Positions 6,567 to 14,097 of a stretch of 14,097 nt of DNA are shown here, piece by piece. Made by a program: the position numbers and the translations under genes. Under the pieces are notes generated by a model. The model did no database searches and was not told the origin of the DNA. It saw only the letters and a list, made by a program, of their open reading frames with translations. This DNA comes from Chloroflexota bacterium (GTDB taxonomy: Bacteria > Chloroflexota > Limnocylindria > Limnocylindrales > CSP1-4). The stretch spans positions 1 to 14,097 of the forward strand of contig JAJYGO010000051.1 in NCBI GenBank assembly GCA_021785115.1, given 5' to 3'. Every line of letters starts with the position of its first letter. Positions within the stretch are counted from its first letter, which is position 1.

Positions 6567-6571
6567 GGTTC

Positions 6572-7789
6572 GTGACCCACCACAGCCCCGGAGCCCTCCA
6601 CATCCACTCGGTCTTCAGCGACGGGACCGGCACGCTCGAAGAGATCGCCCGCGACGCCCGGCGGGCCGGGCTCGAATGGATCGGGATGACCGACCACAAC
6701 ACCCTCGCCCCCACGTACCGTGGCTTCGAGGGGATCCACGGCGGCGTCGTCGTCATCGTCGGCTACGAGTGGACGCCGGACGACGGCGACCACATGCTCG
6801 TCTACGGCGAGGCGGCGGCGCTCGGCACGGAGCCGCTCGATCCGACCCTCGCCCCGGCCGAGGCGATCGGGATCCTCGGGAACCGCGGTGCCCTGACCCA
6901 CATCGCCCATCCCGACGAGCGCCGCGGCGTGGCGATGCCGTCGCTCCCGCCCTATCCCTGGCACGACTGGCAGGTGCGCGGGATGCGCGGGATCGAGCTC
7001 TGGAACTTCATGAGCGAATGGGCGGAGCGACTGACGCCGCGCAACCGGCTGCTCCACGCGCTGCTCCCCGGGACCGGACTGCGCGGTCCTTCCGACCGCG
7101 TGCTGCGCTGGTGGGACGACCTGAATCGGCCGGTGGCCGGCGCGCCATTCCCGGTGGCGCACGGCGGACGAGTGGGAGCCGCGGAAGCCCCGGCCGATTC
7201 GCCCGCCGACTGGCCCGCCGATGCCCCGGCCGATTCGCGCGCCGATGCCGTCCCCGGCCCGGGCGGATCGGACGAACCGCGCTTCGCCGGCGGCGCCCGG
7301 CTCACCGTCGGCGTGAGCGGGACGGATGCCCACGCGTTCCGGGTCCGCGCGTTCGGCCGGACGTGGACGATCTTCCCGTACCTCCAGGTGTTCCGGGCGT
7401 TCACCAATTACCTGCTGCTCGACGAGCCGCTCCCCGCGGACCTGGAGCCGGCCCGGTCCGCGATCCTGCGGGCGATCGGGGAGGGGCGCCTCTACTTCGC
7501 CAACCGCCGGCTGGGAGACGCACTCGGGCTCGAGTTCACCGCGGGGGATTCCGGGGGCCGGCACGTCGGTTCGGGCGGCTGGCTGCCGTGGAAGTCCGGC
7601 GGCGCGCAGGTGCGCGCGGCGAGCCCACTCCCGGCGTCGCTCCGGATCCTCCGGGACGGCGAGGAGATCGCGCGGACCCACGGCCGGACACTCGCCGCGG
7701 ACGCCCCGGGCCCGGGGTCGTACCGGGTCGAGGCCTGGCGCTTCGGCGAGCCCTGGGCCTTCACCAACCCGATCGCGCTGCTGTCCTGA
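6572..7789 (+). CDS. PHP-domain metallo-hydrolase, CehA/McbA-like
   Basis: A 405-residue protein of the PHP superfamily, whose members hydrolyse phosphoesters or related bonds with a multi-metal centre. Metal ligands are visible in order: H10-x-H12, D17, D41-H42, E66 in GYEW, H74, H110-x2-H113 in THIAHP, and D252-x-H254 in GTDAH. After the PHP fold (to about residue 265) comes a C-terminal beta-rich region ending with GPGSYRVEAWRFGEPWAFTNP, which is typical of the CehA/McbA-type branch. A disordered Pro-Ala-Asp repeat (207-226) is inserted between the two halves. The GTG start is chosen because LHIHSVFSDG must lie at the very N-terminus and a -10 box sits directly before it. There is no signal peptide. 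The substrate is unknown; family members range from carbaryl hydrolysis to phosphoesterases. Confidence 0.82.
   Translation: MTHHSPGALHIHSVFSDGTGTLEEIARDARRAGLEWIGMTDHNTLAPTYRGFEGIHGGVVVIVGYEWTPDDGDHMLVYGEAAALGTEPLDPTLAPAEAIGILGNRGALTHIAHPDERRGVAMPSLPPYPWHDWQVRGMRGIELWNFMSEWAERLTPRNRLLHALLPGTGLRGPSDRVLRWWDDLNRPVAGAPFPVAHGGRVGAAEAPADSPADWPADAPADSRADAVPGPGGSDEPRFAGGARLTVGVSGTDAHAFRVRAFGRTWTIFPYLQVFRAFTNYLLLDEPLPADLEPARSAILRAIGEGRLYFANRRLGDALGLEFTAGDSGGRHVGSGGWLPWKSGGAQVRAASPLPASLRILRDGEEIARTHGRTLAADAPGPGSYRVEAWRFGEPWAFTNPIALLS
7190..7249 (+). repeat. 12-bp in-frame minisatellite inside the PHP gene
   Basis: Five consecutive 12-nt units encode PADS, PADW, PADA, PADS and RADA. They keep the reading frame and build a flexible acidic linker. 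Copy-number change by multiples of 12 would lengthen or shorten the linker without frameshift. Confidence 0.8.
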
Positions 7790-7823
7790 TCCTCGCCGCG
7801 CGCCCGCCCGGCGGTCGGTCGGC

Positions 7824-7829
7824 TATACT
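7824..7829 (+). promoter_or_regulatory. -10 box (TATACT) for tRNA-Asn
   Basis: TATACT ends 14 nt before the mature 5' end of the tRNA, placing the start site about 7 nt upstream of the tRNA. A clear -35 hexamer is not visible in the GC-only sequence before it. Confidence 0.5.
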
Positions 7830-7843
7830 CCGGCGGTTGCCGA

Positions 7844-7919
7844 TCCGGCGTAGCTCAGTCGGTAGAGCGGGCGGCTGTTAACCGCTTGGTCGCAGGTTCG
7901 AGTCCTGCCGCCGGAGCCA
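7844..7919 (+). tRNA. tRNA-Asn (anticodon GTT)
   Basis: A complete 76-nt cloverleaf. The acceptor stem TCCGGCG pairs with CGCCGGA, the D arm is GCTC/GAGC with an AGTCGGTA loop, the anticodon stem is GGCGG/CCGCT with loop CTGTTAA, and the T arm is GCAGG/CCTGC with TTCGAGT. The anticodon GTT is at 7877-7879. The discriminator is G and the CCA end is encoded in the DNA (7917-7919). No integrase or duplicated tRNA end is seen nearby, so it does not look used as an attachment site. Confidence 0.97.
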
Positions 7920-7943
7920 CTTCCCCGACCTGGATCCCGCCTC

Positions 7944-7966
7944 CCACCCGCCCGTGGGCCGGGTGG
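7944..7966 (+). terminator. GC hairpin after tRNA-Asn, possible terminator
   Basis: CCACCCG (7944-7950) pairs perfectly with CGGGTGG (7960-7966) around a 9-nt loop, 24 nt after the tRNA. No T run follows, so if it terminates transcription it does so by a non-classical, U-less mode common in very GC-rich genomes. Chance pairing is possible at this base composition. Confidence 0.35.
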
Positions 7967-8050
7967 CGCCGCCGGTCCCGGTGGCTCCTTGCCGACCGAT
8001 GGCCGCGTGAATGTCTGCGCCGCATCGGGTACGCTGCGCCCCACCGTCGA

Positions 8051-8058
8051 GGAGGAGG
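8051..8058 (+). promoter_or_regulatory. Strong Shine-Dalgarno site fixing the cyclase start at GTG 8068
   Basis: GGAGGAGG sits 9 nt before the GTG at 8068. The longer in-frame start, ATG at 8011, would place this site inside the coding sequence and add a basic N-terminus before the zinc ribbon, so the GTG is preferred. Confidence 0.7.
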
Positions 8059-8067
8059 CGAGAGGGC

Positions 8068-11000
8068 GTGATCTGCTCGAGCTGCGGTGCCGAGAACAGG
8101 CCCGGCCGGAAGTTCTGCTCCCAGTGCGCCGCGCCGCTGGCGTCCGCGTGTCCCGCCTGCGGCGCCCTCAACGATCCCGGTGACCGCTTCTGCGGTGAGT
8201 GTGCCAGCCCCCTCGACGTGGCACCCGCCGGCCCGCCGAGGGCAGCAGCAGCCGATCGCCGTCCCCAGGGCCCCGGCGCCGTCGCGCGCGTCGAGCCGGC
8301 CCCGGCACCCGCCACGGTTCCCCAGGCCGAACGCAGGCTCGTCACGGTTCTCTTCGCCGATCTCGTGGGGTTCACGCCGTTCGCCGAGGAACGCGACGCG
8401 GAGGAGGTCCGCGACACGCTGACGCGCTACTTCGAGCTCGCCTCGGACGTGATCGGCCGGTACGGCGGCACGGTCGAGAAGTTCATCGGCGACGCGGTGA
8501 TGGCCGTTTGGGGAGCCCCGGTTGCGCACGAGGACGACGCGGAGCGCGCGGTCCGCGCCGCCCTGGACCTGGTGGCCGGGGTGCGGGCGCTCGGTCCGTC
8601 CGCGCTGGCCCGGGCCGGCCTCATGACCGGCGAGGCGGCAGTGACCCTGGGTGCGGTGAACCAGGGCCTGGTGGCGGGGGACCTCGTGAACACCGCGAGT
8701 CGCCTGCAGTCGGTCGCGCCGCCGGGCTCGGTCCTCGTGGGCGAAGCGACGCAGCGCGCGTCGAGCCGGGCGATCGCGTTCGAGGAGGCGGGGCCCCAGG
8801 TCCTCAAGGGCAAGGCCGCACCGGTGCCGGCGTTCCGGGCGTTGCGGGTGGTGGCGCAGCGGGGTGGGCGGAACCGTGCGGAGACGCTCGAGGCTCCGTT
8901 CGTGGGCCGGGACGACGAGCTCCGCCAGCTCAAGGATCTCTACCACGCCACGTCGCGCGATCGCCGCGCGCGGCTCGCCTCGGTGATCGGCCCCGCTGGG
9001 ATTGGCAAGAGCCGGCTCGCGTGGGAGCTCCGCAAGTACCTCGACGGGCTCGTCGAGACCATCTGGCTGCACGACGGACGCAGCCCTGCCTACGGCGAGG
9101 GGATCAGCTTCTGGGCGCTCGGGGAGATGGTCCGCGCCCGGGCCGGCCTCCTCGAGGCGGACGACGAGTCGACCACGCGGGAGAAGGTCGCGGCGACGCT
9201 CGTGCGCCACGTGCCCGACGAGGCCGAGCGACGCTGGATCGAACCTGCGCTGCTCGCGCTGCTCGGGATCGAGCGCAGCGTCGCCGACCCCGAGCAGCTC
9301 TTCGGGGCATGGCGCACCTTCTTCGAGCGGCTCGCCGCCACGGCACCGGTGGTGATGGTCTTCGAGGACTTCCACTTCGCCGATGCCGGCCTGATCGACT
9401 TCGTCGACCACCTCCTGGAGTGGTCCAGGAATGTCCCCATCTTCGTCATCACGCTGGCCCGTCCCCTGCTCCTCGAGCGCCGGCCCACCTGGGGGGCCGG
9501 CAAGCGCAATTTCACCAGCCTCTACCTCGAGCCGCTGGCCGAGGCGTCGATGCGCGAGCTCCTCGCCGGTCTGACGCCCGGCCTCCCGGAGGTGGCTGCA
9601 CGGGCCATCGTGGCGCGCGCCGACGGGGTGCCGCTCTACGCGGTGGAGACCGTTCGGATGCTCGTCGCGGAGGGCCGCCTCGTCCCGGGCGAGGACGGCA
9701 CGTACGTCCCGGCGGGGGACCTGACCTCGCTGGCCGTGCCCGAGACGCTGACCGCCCTGATCGCCAGCCGTCTCGACGGTCTCGCTCCCGACGACCGGGC
9801 GCTCGTGTCGGACGCTGCGGTCCTCGGCCAGAGCTTCACCCTGGCGAGCCTCTCCGTCGTCTCCGGTGTCCCCGAGGCGGCGCTCGACCAGCGTCTCAAG
9901 GGACTCGTTCGCCGCGAGATCCTGGCGATCGAGGCGGATCCCCGTTCGCCGGAACGCGGGCAGTACGTGTTCGTCCAGGCGCTCATCCGCGAGGTGGCCT
10001 ACAACACCCTGGCCAGGCCCGACCGCAAGACCCGCCATCTCGCCGCCGCCCGGTTCTTCGAATCGGTCGGCGCGGACGAGCTCGCCGGTGCGCTCGCCGG
10101 GCACTACCTGGCGGCGCACCAGAACGCGGCGGAAGGCCCCGAGGCGGATGCCCTCGCCGGCCAGGCGCGCCTCGCGCTCAGGGGAGCCGCCGAGCGGGCC
10201 GCGGCACTCGGCGCCCACGAACAGGCCGTGACCTTCCTCCGGCAGGCGATCGGCGTGACACGCGACCCGGCCGAGCTCGCCGACCTGTGCGAGCATGCCG
10301 GTGAGGAGTCCTCGGGCGCGGCACGCTACGACGATGCCGAGGCCTTCCTGCGCGAGGCGGTGGAGCGGCGGCGTGCATCGGGAGACCGGGTCGCCACGGC
10401 CCGAGCGGTCGCCGCGCTGGGGCGGACGCTGCTGAACGCCCGACGGACCGCGCCGGCGCTTGCGGTCCTCGAGCCCGCGGTCGCGGAGTTCGACGACCTG
10501 GGCGACGATCCCGCGGTGGTGGCGATCCACAGCCAGCTGGCACGCTGCCACTACTTCGGTGGTGACCACCGTCTGGCCATCGAGATGGCCGACCGCGCGC
10601 TCGAGGTCGCCGAGCACGGGGACCTCGTGGCGCTGCTCGCGGACGCCCTGGTCACCAAGGGCTCGGTGCTCTGCGACCTTGGCCGCCTCCGGGAGGGGAT
10701 CGGGGTCATCGAGGCCGGAGAACGGCTGGCACGCTCGAGCGGGCTCACGACCACGCTGCTGCGCGCGCTGAACAACCGGACGGTCTCGCAGGGCGACATC
10801 GACCCGGCCGCCAGCCTCGAGGCGCAGCGCGAGGGCCTGGCGCTGGCACGACGGATCGGCCAGCGCTACTGGGTCTTCGGGTACGCGACCGGGCTCGGCT
10901 TCCAGCGGTTCCTGCTGGGCGACTGGGACGGGTCGACGGCGGTGCTCGCCGAGGCGCTCGCCGACGACCCTCCGGCCGCGAGCCGGGTGGAGCTCCTGGC

Positions 11001-11661
11001 AAATGCGCTCCTGGTTCCCGCGTTCCGCGGCGCACCCGTCGGAGACACGCTGGCGGAGATCGAACGCCTGGTGGGGGATCGCGCGGATCCGGCACTGCTG
11101 TTGCAGCTGAACGACGCGCAGGGGACCGCGGCGTTCGCGGCAGGGCGCCTCGCCGAGGCTGCGCAGGCGTTCGATCGCGCGGCCGCTGCCATGGGGGGCG
11201 TCAGCTCCACGGGCGAGCGGATGTCCGCGGCGAGGGCGGCGCTCTGGGAGGGCCGGCCCGAGGCCGCTTCGGCGGAGCTCGCGGCGATCGACCGCGGTGG
11301 GTACCATGCCCCGGCCGTGGAGGCACGTCGGGCGTCGATCCGCGCGGGCCTGGCCGCCGCCGGGGGCCGCCCCGCCGAGGCGATCGCCCAGTACCGGGAG
11401 GCCCGCCGGATCTGGCGGGACCTCGGCCTGGTCTTCGACGAGGCCCTCACCGGCATCGACATGGCGCTCCTGCTCGATCCGACAGAGCCCGAGGTGCGCG
11501 CGGCCGCGTCCACGTCCCGGGAGATCCTGGAACGCCTCGGTGCCCGGTCCCTGCTCGCACGCCTGGACGACGCACTGGCCGCTCGGCCGGGACACGGTGG
11601 CGCGGGCTCGCCGGAGGCAGTTCCCCCCGGCGCGCCCGAGGTCGCGAGCCCCGACCGCTGA
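8068..11661 (+). CDS. Zinc-ribbon / class III adenylyl cyclase / AAA ATPase / TPR multidomain regulator
   Basis: A 1197-residue cytosolic protein of four parts. Two zinc ribbons open it (C3/C6-C17/C20 and C28/C31-C42/C45), followed by a Pro/Ala linker to about 85. A class III cyclase domain (about 90-260) has metal aspartates D98 (FADLVGFT) and D142 (KFIGD), K138 in the purine-contact position, and N208/R212 (VNTASR) for the transition state. The position seven residues before N208, usually Asp or Thr in substrate selection, is Leu. Next comes a STAND/AAA-type ATPase module with Walker A GPAGIGKS (308-315) and Walker B VVMVFED (428-434), and then a long alpha-helical TPR-like C-terminus (about 700-1160). 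The architecture matches the large cyclase-ATPase-TPR proteins of Actinobacteria and Chloroflexota, presumed to link cAMP production to a signal sensed by the helical repeats. The ligand is unknown. It stands alone after the tRNA and 44 nt before the transporter gene. Confidence 0.88.
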   Translation: MICSSCGAENRPGRKFCSQCAAPLASACPACGALNDPGDRFCGECASPLDVAPAGPPRAAAADRRPQGPGAVARVEPAPAPATVPQAERRLVTVLFADLVGFTPFAEERDAEEVRDTLTRYFELASDVIGRYGGTVEKFIGDAVMAVWGAPVAHEDDAERAVRAALDLVAGVRALGPSALARAGLMTGEAAVTLGAVNQGLVAGDLVNTASRLQSVAPPGSVLVGEATQRASSRAIAFEEAGPQVLKGKAAPVPAFRALRVVAQRGGRNRAETLEAPFVGRDDELRQLKDLYHATSRDRRARLASVIGPAGIGKSRLAWELRKYLDGLVETIWLHDGRSPAYGEGISFWALGEMVRARAGLLEADDESTTREKVAATLVRHVPDEAERRWIEPALLALLGIERSVADPEQLFGAWRTFFERLAATAPVVMVFEDFHFADAGLIDFVDHLLEWSRNVPIFVITLARPLLLERRPTWGAGKRNFTSLYLEPLAEASMRELLAGLTPGLPEVAARAIVARADGVPLYAVETVRMLVAEGRLVPGEDGTYVPAGDLTSLAVPETLTALIASRLDGLAPDDRALVSDAAVLGQSFTLASLSVVSGVPEAALDQRLKGLVRREILAIEADPRSPERGQYVFVQALIREVAYNTLARPDRKTRHLAAARFFESVGADELAGALAGHYLAAHQNAAEGPEADALAGQARLALRGAAERAAALGAHEQAVTFLRQAIGVTRDPAELADLCEHAGEESSGAARYDDAEAFLREAVERRRASGDRVATARAVAALGRTLLNARRTAPALAVLEPAVAEFDDLGDDPAVVAIHSQLARCHYFGGDHRLAIEMADRALEVAEHGDLVALLADALVTKGSVLCDLGRLREGIGVIEAGERLARSSGLTTTLLRALNNRTVSQGDIDPAASLEAQREGLALARRIGQRYWVFGYATGLGFQRFLLGDWDGSTAVLAEALADDPPAASRVELLANALLVPAFRGAPVGDTLAEIERLVGDRADPALLLQLNDAQGTAAFAAGRLAEAAQAFDRAAAAMGGVSSTGERMSAARAALWEGRPEAASAELAAIDRGGYHAPAVEARRASIRAGLAAAGGRPAEAIAQYREARRIWRDLGLVFDEALTGIDMALLLDPTEPEVRAAASTSREILERLGARSLLARLDDALAARPGHGGAGSPEAVPPGAPEVASPDR

Positions 11662-11705
11662 CGCGCCGTCGTGACTGATCCTGGTTGGCTGTCGGGAGCG
11701 GCGCC

Positions 11706-13436
11706 ATGGACGTGAGGGGTTTCTTCCTCCCCAGCCTTCGCGGGTACGCACGTGTCTGGCTCGGGACCGACCTCCTCGCCGGCCTGACCCTGGCCGCCAT
11801 CTGCGTCCCGGAGAGCATGGCCGACGCGAAGCTCGCGGCGATGCCCCCCATCACCGGGCTCTACGCCTTCCTCGCCGGCGCGCTGGGTGCCGTGCTGCTG
11901 TCGACCTCCCGGCAGCTGTCGATCGGCCCGGACTCCACGATCAACCCGATGATCGCGGTGGGCGTGGGATCGATCGTCGCCGTCGCCGCCCCCGATTACC
12001 CCGCGCGCGTCGTGCTCCTGGGGCTCCTGGTCGGCCTCGCCGTCCTCGTCGCGGGCGTCGCGCGCCTGGGCTTCCTGGCGGACCTGCTCTCGCGCCCGGT
12101 GATGTCCGGCTTCCTGTCCGGGATCGGGATCACGGTGGTGATCGGCCAGATCCACGTCCTGCTGGGCATCCCCTCGGTGCCGGGCGGCACGGTGGCGAGC
12201 CTGGTCGGGGTGGTGCGCGACCTGCACAGCGCCAACGTGCTCACGCTGGCGATCGGGCTGGCCGTCCTGGTCATCGTCGTCGGCGGCGAGCGCCTCGGCC
12301 CCCGCTTCCCGGGGGCGCTGGTTGCCGTCGTGGGATCCCTGGTCGCCGTCGCCGTGTTCGACCTGGGCCACCACGGCGTCGCCGTGGTGGGAACCCTGCC
12401 GCCCGGCCTGCCGTCACTGGCGCTCCCCGGCATCACCCCGGCAGCGGTGAGCTCGCTGGTGCCCGTGGCGATCCCGATCTTCTTCATCGTGCTCGCCCAG
12501 ACGGCGGCCACCGCGCGCGGCTTCGCCGTCGCCGGCGGCTACGACGTCCGCGTGGACCGCGAGTTCGTCGCCGTCGGCGCCGCGAGCATGGTCTCCGGGC
12601 TGCTCGGCGGCTTCGCCCTCGACGCCAGCCCGACCAGAACGGGCGTGGTCGCCGCGTCCAACGGCCGGAGCCAGGTCGTCAACCTGACCGCCGGCGTGCT
12701 GGTGGCGGCGGTGCTGCTGGCGGCGACCGGACTGCTGGCGGACCTGCCGGAGGCGACGCTCGGGGGGATCCTCGTGGCGGTCGGCGTGAAGCTCGTGAAG
12801 TGGCGTGACCTCGCCACCGTGGCGCGGTACAGCCGCCCGGAATGGGCGATCGCGGTCGTCACGCTGCTGGTGGTGGCGCTGATCGGGATCGAGCAGGGGA
12901 TCTACCTGGCGATCGCGCTCGCCCTGCTCCGCCGCACCTACCTGAGCGCCCGCCCCCACGACGCCGTGCTCGCCCGGCTGCCGGGGACAGAGGGCGTGTG
13001 GGTCTCCCAGCGGCACCACCCGGACGCCTCGCTGCCCGTGGGCGTGCGCGTCTTCCGCTACGACGCGCCGCTCTTCTACGCCAACGCGCAGCACTTCGCC
13101 GCTCGCGTCCGCGCGGTCGTCGACGACGCCCGCGAGCCCGTCCGCGCGCTGGTCATCGAGGCCATCGGGATCGACGACGTGGACTTCACGGGGGCCCAGG
13201 TGCTCTCCGAGCTGGACGGCGAGCTGGCGGCCCGCAAGGTGGTCCTGGCTTTCGCGCATCCCTTCGGCCGCCTGGGGACCGAGCTGAACACCGGGACACT
13301 GCGGGCCCGCTTCGAGGGTCGCGTGTTCAACAGCGTGGACGACGCGATCGCCGCCCTGCGTCCCGGGGCCTCGGCGGCGCAGGATCGCCGGGTCGACGCC
13401 GGGGGGTCAGCCGCTCCTGCCCCCGCGCCACGATGA
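11706..13436 (+). CDS. SulP-family anion transporter with C-terminal STAS domain
   Basis: A 576-residue inner-membrane protein of the SulP/SLC26 family. The N-terminal motif DLLAGLTLAAICVPESMADAKLA corresponds to the family's first membrane helices. Roughly a dozen hydrophobic segments follow to about residue 425, with SPTRTGVVAASNGRSQ (308-323) at the conserved SRT-type signature. A cytosolic STAS domain (about 443-551) carries DDVDFTGAQVLSEL, where the regulatory Ser/Thr loop is DFTG rather than DSSG. ATG at 11706 has GGGAG 6 nt upstream; an in-frame TTG at 11685 lacks a ribosome site. Members carry sulfate, bicarbonate, dicarboxylates or monocarboxylates, and the substrate is not readable from sequence. 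Its TGA overlaps the ATG of the FAD oxidoreductase, implying co-translation and perhaps an organic-anion substrate. Confidence 0.88.
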   Translation: MDVRGFFLPSLRGYARVWLGTDLLAGLTLAAICVPESMADAKLAAMPPITGLYAFLAGALGAVLLSTSRQLSIGPDSTINPMIAVGVGSIVAVAAPDYPARVVLLGLLVGLAVLVAGVARLGFLADLLSRPVMSGFLSGIGITVVIGQIHVLLGIPSVPGGTVASLVGVVRDLHSANVLTLAIGLAVLVIVVGGERLGPRFPGALVAVVGSLVAVAVFDLGHHGVAVVGTLPPGLPSLALPGITPAAVSSLVPVAIPIFFIVLAQTAATARGFAVAGGYDVRVDREFVAVGAASMVSGLLGGFALDASPTRTGVVAASNGRSQVVNLTAGVLVAAVLLAATGLLADLPEATLGGILVAVGVKLVKWRDLATVARYSRPEWAIAVVTLLVVALIGIEQGIYLAIALALLRRTYLSARPHDAVLARLPGTEGVWVSQRHHPDASLPVGVRVFRYDAPLFYANAQHFAARVRAVVDDAREPVRALVIEAIGIDDVDFTGAQVLSELDGELAARKVVLAFAHPFGRLGTELNTGTLRARFEGRVFNSVDDAIAALRPGASAAQDRRVDAGGSAAPAPAPR

Positions 13437-14097
13437 TCGCCGGCGGCACAACGCGCGCGGCGCCACGCGACGAACGGTCACTCGTCCTGGAGGCGGACCT
13501 CTCCGCCGCCGTGCGCGGCGAGGTCGCCTTCGATCCCGCCACCCGCGCCGTCTACGCCACCGACTCGTCCAATTACCGCCAGGTCCCCATCGGCATCGTC
13601 TTTCCGCGCGACCACGACGACGTGGCGGCCACCATGCGGGTGTGCGCCGCGCACGACGTGCCGGTGCTGGCGCGCGGGACAGGGACGAGCCTCGCCGGAC
13701 AGGCCTGTAACACGGCGGTCATCCTGGATGTCAGCCGGCACATGACCGCGATCCTGGGGATCGACCCCGTGGCGCGGACCGCGCGCGTGCAGCCCGGCGT
13801 GGTGCTCGACGACCTGCGCCGCGCGGCCGAGGTGCACGGACTCACCTTCGGCCCCGATCCCGCCACGCACGCCTGGTGCACCCTCGGCGGGATGATCGGC
13901 AACAACTCGTGCGGCAGCCACGCGCTGTTCGCCGGCAAGACGGTCGACAACGTCGCCCGGCTCACGGCCGTCCTGTACGGCGGCGAGACGATCGAGGTCG
14001 GCGCGTATGACGACGCCGCGTACGCGGCGGCGGTGGCCGCCGGCGGCCGGCTGGCCGAGATCCTGCGCGGGCTGCGGGCGATCCGCGACCGCTATGG
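13433..14097 (+). CDS. FAD-linked oxidoreductase (D-2-hydroxyacid dehydrogenase-like), N-terminal part
   Basis: The first 221 codons of a gene that runs off the window. ATG at 13433 overlaps the transporter stop as ATGA. The fragment is a vanillyl-alcohol-oxidase-type FAD-binding domain: VPVLARGTGTSLAGQACNTA (77-96) is the pyrophosphate-binding loop, and FGPDPATHAWCTLGGMIGNN (139-158) with SCGSHA is the second FAD contact. The CTLGGMIGNNSCG form is characteristic of the long (about 950-1000 residue) proteins that fuse an FAD domain to a C-terminal GlpC-like Fe-S domain and oxidise D-lactate, D-2-hydroxyglutarate or related acids. The Fe-S half lies outside the window, so the fusion is an inference. 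Coupling to the SulP gene suggests import and oxidation of one substrate. Confidence 0.85.
   Translation, partial: MIAGGTTRAAPRDERSLVLEADLSAAVRGEVAFDPATRAVYATDSSNYRQVPIGIVFPRDHDDVAATMRVCAAHDVPVLARGTGTSLAGQACNTAVILDVSRHMTAILGIDPVARTARVQPGVVLDDLRRAAEVHGLTFGPDPATHAWCTLGGMIGNNSCGSHALFAGKTVDNVARLTAVLYGGETIEVGAYDDAAYAAAVAAGGRLAEILRGLRAIRDRY

Noticed and set aside
7844..7919. tRNA-Asn as an integration site of a mobile element.
   Set aside because: No integrase, no second copy of the tRNA 3' end and no change in gene style downstream were seen.
7855..11751. A 1298-codon open frame on the minus strand opposite the cyclase gene.
   Set aside because: It is a shadow of the GC-rich codon use of the plus-strand gene; the translation is Arg/Pro/Gly/Glu-rich with no domain, and it would run through the tRNA gene.

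Overview
This 14.1 kb window comes from a very GC-rich bacterial chromosome. Every gene is densely packed, GTG starts occur, and several promoters show only a -10 element (TATACT or TAGTAT type) without a visible -35. A two-subunit GcvP-type protein, a zinc-ribbon adenylyl cyclase/AAA/TPR protein, a CehA/McbA-type PHP protein and a CCA-encoding tRNA together fit a Chloroflexota lineage (Limnocylindria/Ellin6529-like) or a high-GC actinobacterial relative. This assignment is an inference from gene style, not from a marker gene. There are no phage, plasmid, IS, CRISPR or integrase signals, so this looks like ordinary chromosome.

Layout. 2-298 (+): 3' end of a nicotinate phosphoribosyltransferase. 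305-4133 (-): a tight three-gene operon transcribed leftwards as SDR oxidoreductase, GcvPA-like, GcvPB-like, with a 4-nt overlap and a 17-nt gap. 4134-4357: divergent control region with a short tandem repeat and an extended -10. 4358-5140 (+): a second SDR. 5277-5828 (+): small TPR protein. 5911-6552 (-) and 6572-7789 (+): a NUDIX hydrolase and a PHP metallo-hydrolase whose start codons are only 19 bp apart. They appear to share one overlapping bidirectional -10 box, and both transcripts would be leaderless. 7844-7919 (+): tRNA-Asn(GTT). 8068-11661 (+): 1197-residue zinc-ribbon/adenylyl cyclase/ATPase/TPR regulator. 11706-13436 (+): SulP anion transporter with STAS domain. 13433 to the end (+): N-terminal part of a large FAD-linked (probably also Fe-S) oxidoreductase, translationally coupled to the transporter by an ATGA overlap.

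Most interesting point. The two GcvP-type subunits keep the fold and the PLP lysine motif but have lost nearly all signature motifs of true glycine decarboxylase (TAYTPYQPEISQG, REQHIRREKATSNICT, HGTNPAS, TNPNTLG and the region around FHPPT). They sit with an NAD-type SDR rather than with gcvT or gcvH, and I see no glycine riboswitch. The operon may therefore encode a separate PLP enzyme acting on a substrate other than glycine, with the SDR processing a linked carbonyl or alcohol. This is a hypothesis; annotation pipelines would simply call these genes gcvPA and gcvPB.
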